Made by a program: the position numbers and the translations under genes. A DNA stretch of 64,000 nucleotides from Agrococcus sediminis (GTDB lineage Bacteria > Actinomycetota > Actinomycetes > Actinomycetales > Microbacteriaceae). Location: contig NZ_VOIR01000012.1 in the NCBI RefSeq assembly GCF_007923295.1, positions 248,001 through 312,000 on the forward strand. Reading direction: 5' to 3'. Below, one piece after another: positions 63,168 to 64,000 of this stretch. Below the pieces are notes generated by a model, which was not told the DNA's origin, did not search any database, and saw nothing but the letters and a program-made list of their open reading frames with translations. The stretch's first letter is position 1, and each line of letters opens with the position of its first letter.

Positions 63168-64000
63168 TCACGCGCCCGTGAGCACGAGCCACAGCAGCAC
63201 GGCGTTGAGCGCTGCGAGCGCTGCGGCCGCGACCCCGCCGGCGATCGTCGTCCAGATGCGGTTCACGTGCGGCCCCATGAGCCGGCGGTCGGCGGTCAGG
63301 CGCACAAGCGGGATGAGCGCGAAAGGGATGCCGAAGGAGAGCACCACCTGGCTCAGCACCAGGGCGAGCGTCGGATCGACGCCGAGCCACAGCACGACGA
63401 GCGCTGGGACGAGCGTGACCAGCCTGCGGGCGAGCAGCGGGACGCGGACGCGGAGCAGGCCCTGCATGATCTCCGCGCCCGCGTACGCGCCCACCGAGGT
63501 CGAGGCGAGCCCGGACGCCAGGAGCCCGATCGCGAACATGGTCGCCACGACCGGCCCGAGCGATGCACCCAGCGCGGCGTGCGCGCCCTCCAGCGTGTCC
63601 GTCCCCTCGACGCCTGCGAGGTTCGCGGCCGCAAGCAGCATCATCGCGACGTTCACGCTGCCGGCGATCACCATCGCGACCGAGACATCGATGCGCGTCG
63701 CCCGTAGCAGCCGCGGCGTGCTCAGCGCGCGCCGATCGCGGAAGCGGTCGCGCGACAGGCTCGAGTGCGCGTAGATGGCGTGCGGCATGATCGTCGCGCC
63801 GAGGACGCTGACCGCGAGGAGCACGGAGCCGGAGCCCTCGAACCGAGGCACGAGCCCGGCCGCGATGCCGAGGGGGTCGGGCGGAGCGACGACGACTCCC
63901 CAGGTGAAGCCGAGCACGATCACGGCGAGCAGGCCGATCACTACGTGCTCGAACGCGCGCGGACCCCGCTGCGACTGCACCGCCAGCAGCACCAGCGAGA
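63168..64000 (-). CDS. mntH: NRAMP-family divalent metal transporter, C-terminal part
   Basis: The frame is open at the right window edge, so the N terminus (helices 1-4 or so) is missing. The visible 277 or so residues hold about seven helices. They include the NRAMP signature GATIMPHAIYAHSSLSRDR, whose MPH motif is in the metal-binding helix 6 of MntH/DMT1, and SVNVAMMLLAAANLAG. It is a proton-coupled importer of Mn(II), possibly also Fe(II). The start lies beyond base 64000. Confidence 0.88.
   Translation of the reverse strand, partial: SLVLLAVQSQRGPRAFEHVVIGLLAVIVLGFTWGVVVAPPDPLGIAAGLVPRFEGSGSVLLAVSVLGATIMPHAIYAHSSLSRDRFRDRRALSTPRLLRATRIDVSVAMVIAGSVNVAMMLLAAANLAGVEGTDTLEGAHAALGASLGPVVATMFAIGLLASGLASTSVGAYAGAEIMQGLLRVRVPLLARRLVTLVPALVVLWLGVDPTLALVLSQVVLSFGIPFALIPLVRLTADRRLMGPHVNRIWTTIAGGVAAAALAALNAVLLWLVLTGA

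Overview
The window is high-GC DNA (roughly 70% or more by eye) from an actinobacterium. The family is probably Microbacteriaceae, something Agrococcus-like. That placement is an inference from the rpoBC/str genes, the GTG and TTG starts, the [12 protein letters not shown] rifampicin region of RpoB and the general gene content; no database search was possible.

Layout on the minus strand, read right to left. rpoB (43460) and rpoC are followed by an acidic membrane protein, and then by about 28.5 kb of one-direction genes that end at rpsL, rpsG, fusA and tuf. In many Gram-positive bacteria rpoBC and the str operon are close neighbours; here a large block separates them. The block starts with a PFNA-like cluster (giant Ig/Fn3 surface protein, MoxR AAA ATPase, DUF58 protein, transglutaminase-like membrane protein, RDD-FHA protein, PP2C phosphatase, zinc-ribbon/FHA protein, Ser/Thr kinase, FHA-winged-helix protein). 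These genes are mostly coupled by 4-base stop/start overlaps. The block continues with an EssC/EccC-type FtsK ATPase of type VII secretion, two WXG100 genes with identical proteins, and two cassettes. Each cassette contains a small WXG100-like protein, a larger candidate substrate (one a serine hydrolase) and one or more members of a three-paralogue family of unknown function. No EccB, EccD, EccE, MycP, EsaA, EssA or EssB was recognised in the window.

The most striking regulatory signal is an 18-bp palindrome, ATGGGGAGGACTCCCCAT. It lies 21-22 bp upstream of a TAGnnT -10-like hexamer in front of all four WXG100-type genes, and I did not find it elsewhere in the window by eye. One copy is degenerate in one half. 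It suggests a dedicated regulon for the secreted small proteins. The FHA-winged-helix protein encoded beside the ATPase is an obvious candidate regulator.

From 43.7 kb to the right edge the genes are mixed housekeeping and accessory functions on both strands. They include two paralogous spermidine-synthase-like methyltransferase-fold proteins around a TPR protein and an SprT-like protein, an MFS exporter, an aldo/keto reductase with a ComB-like protein, a NUDIX-like protein, a membrane acyltransferase-like protein, a carboxylesterase, a LysR effector domain without DNA-binding domain, tRNA-Ser(CGA), GNAT and VOC proteins, radA, an amine oxidase, an N-acetylglutamate-synthase-like GNAT, a CmtR-type metal sensor with a CDF transporter and DsbA-like protein, ctaG with a possible coupled 32-aa ORF, an M23 peptidase and a partial NRAMP transporter. 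No intergenic stretch exceeds 300 bases. I saw no CRISPR array, insertion sequence, prophage or rRNA.
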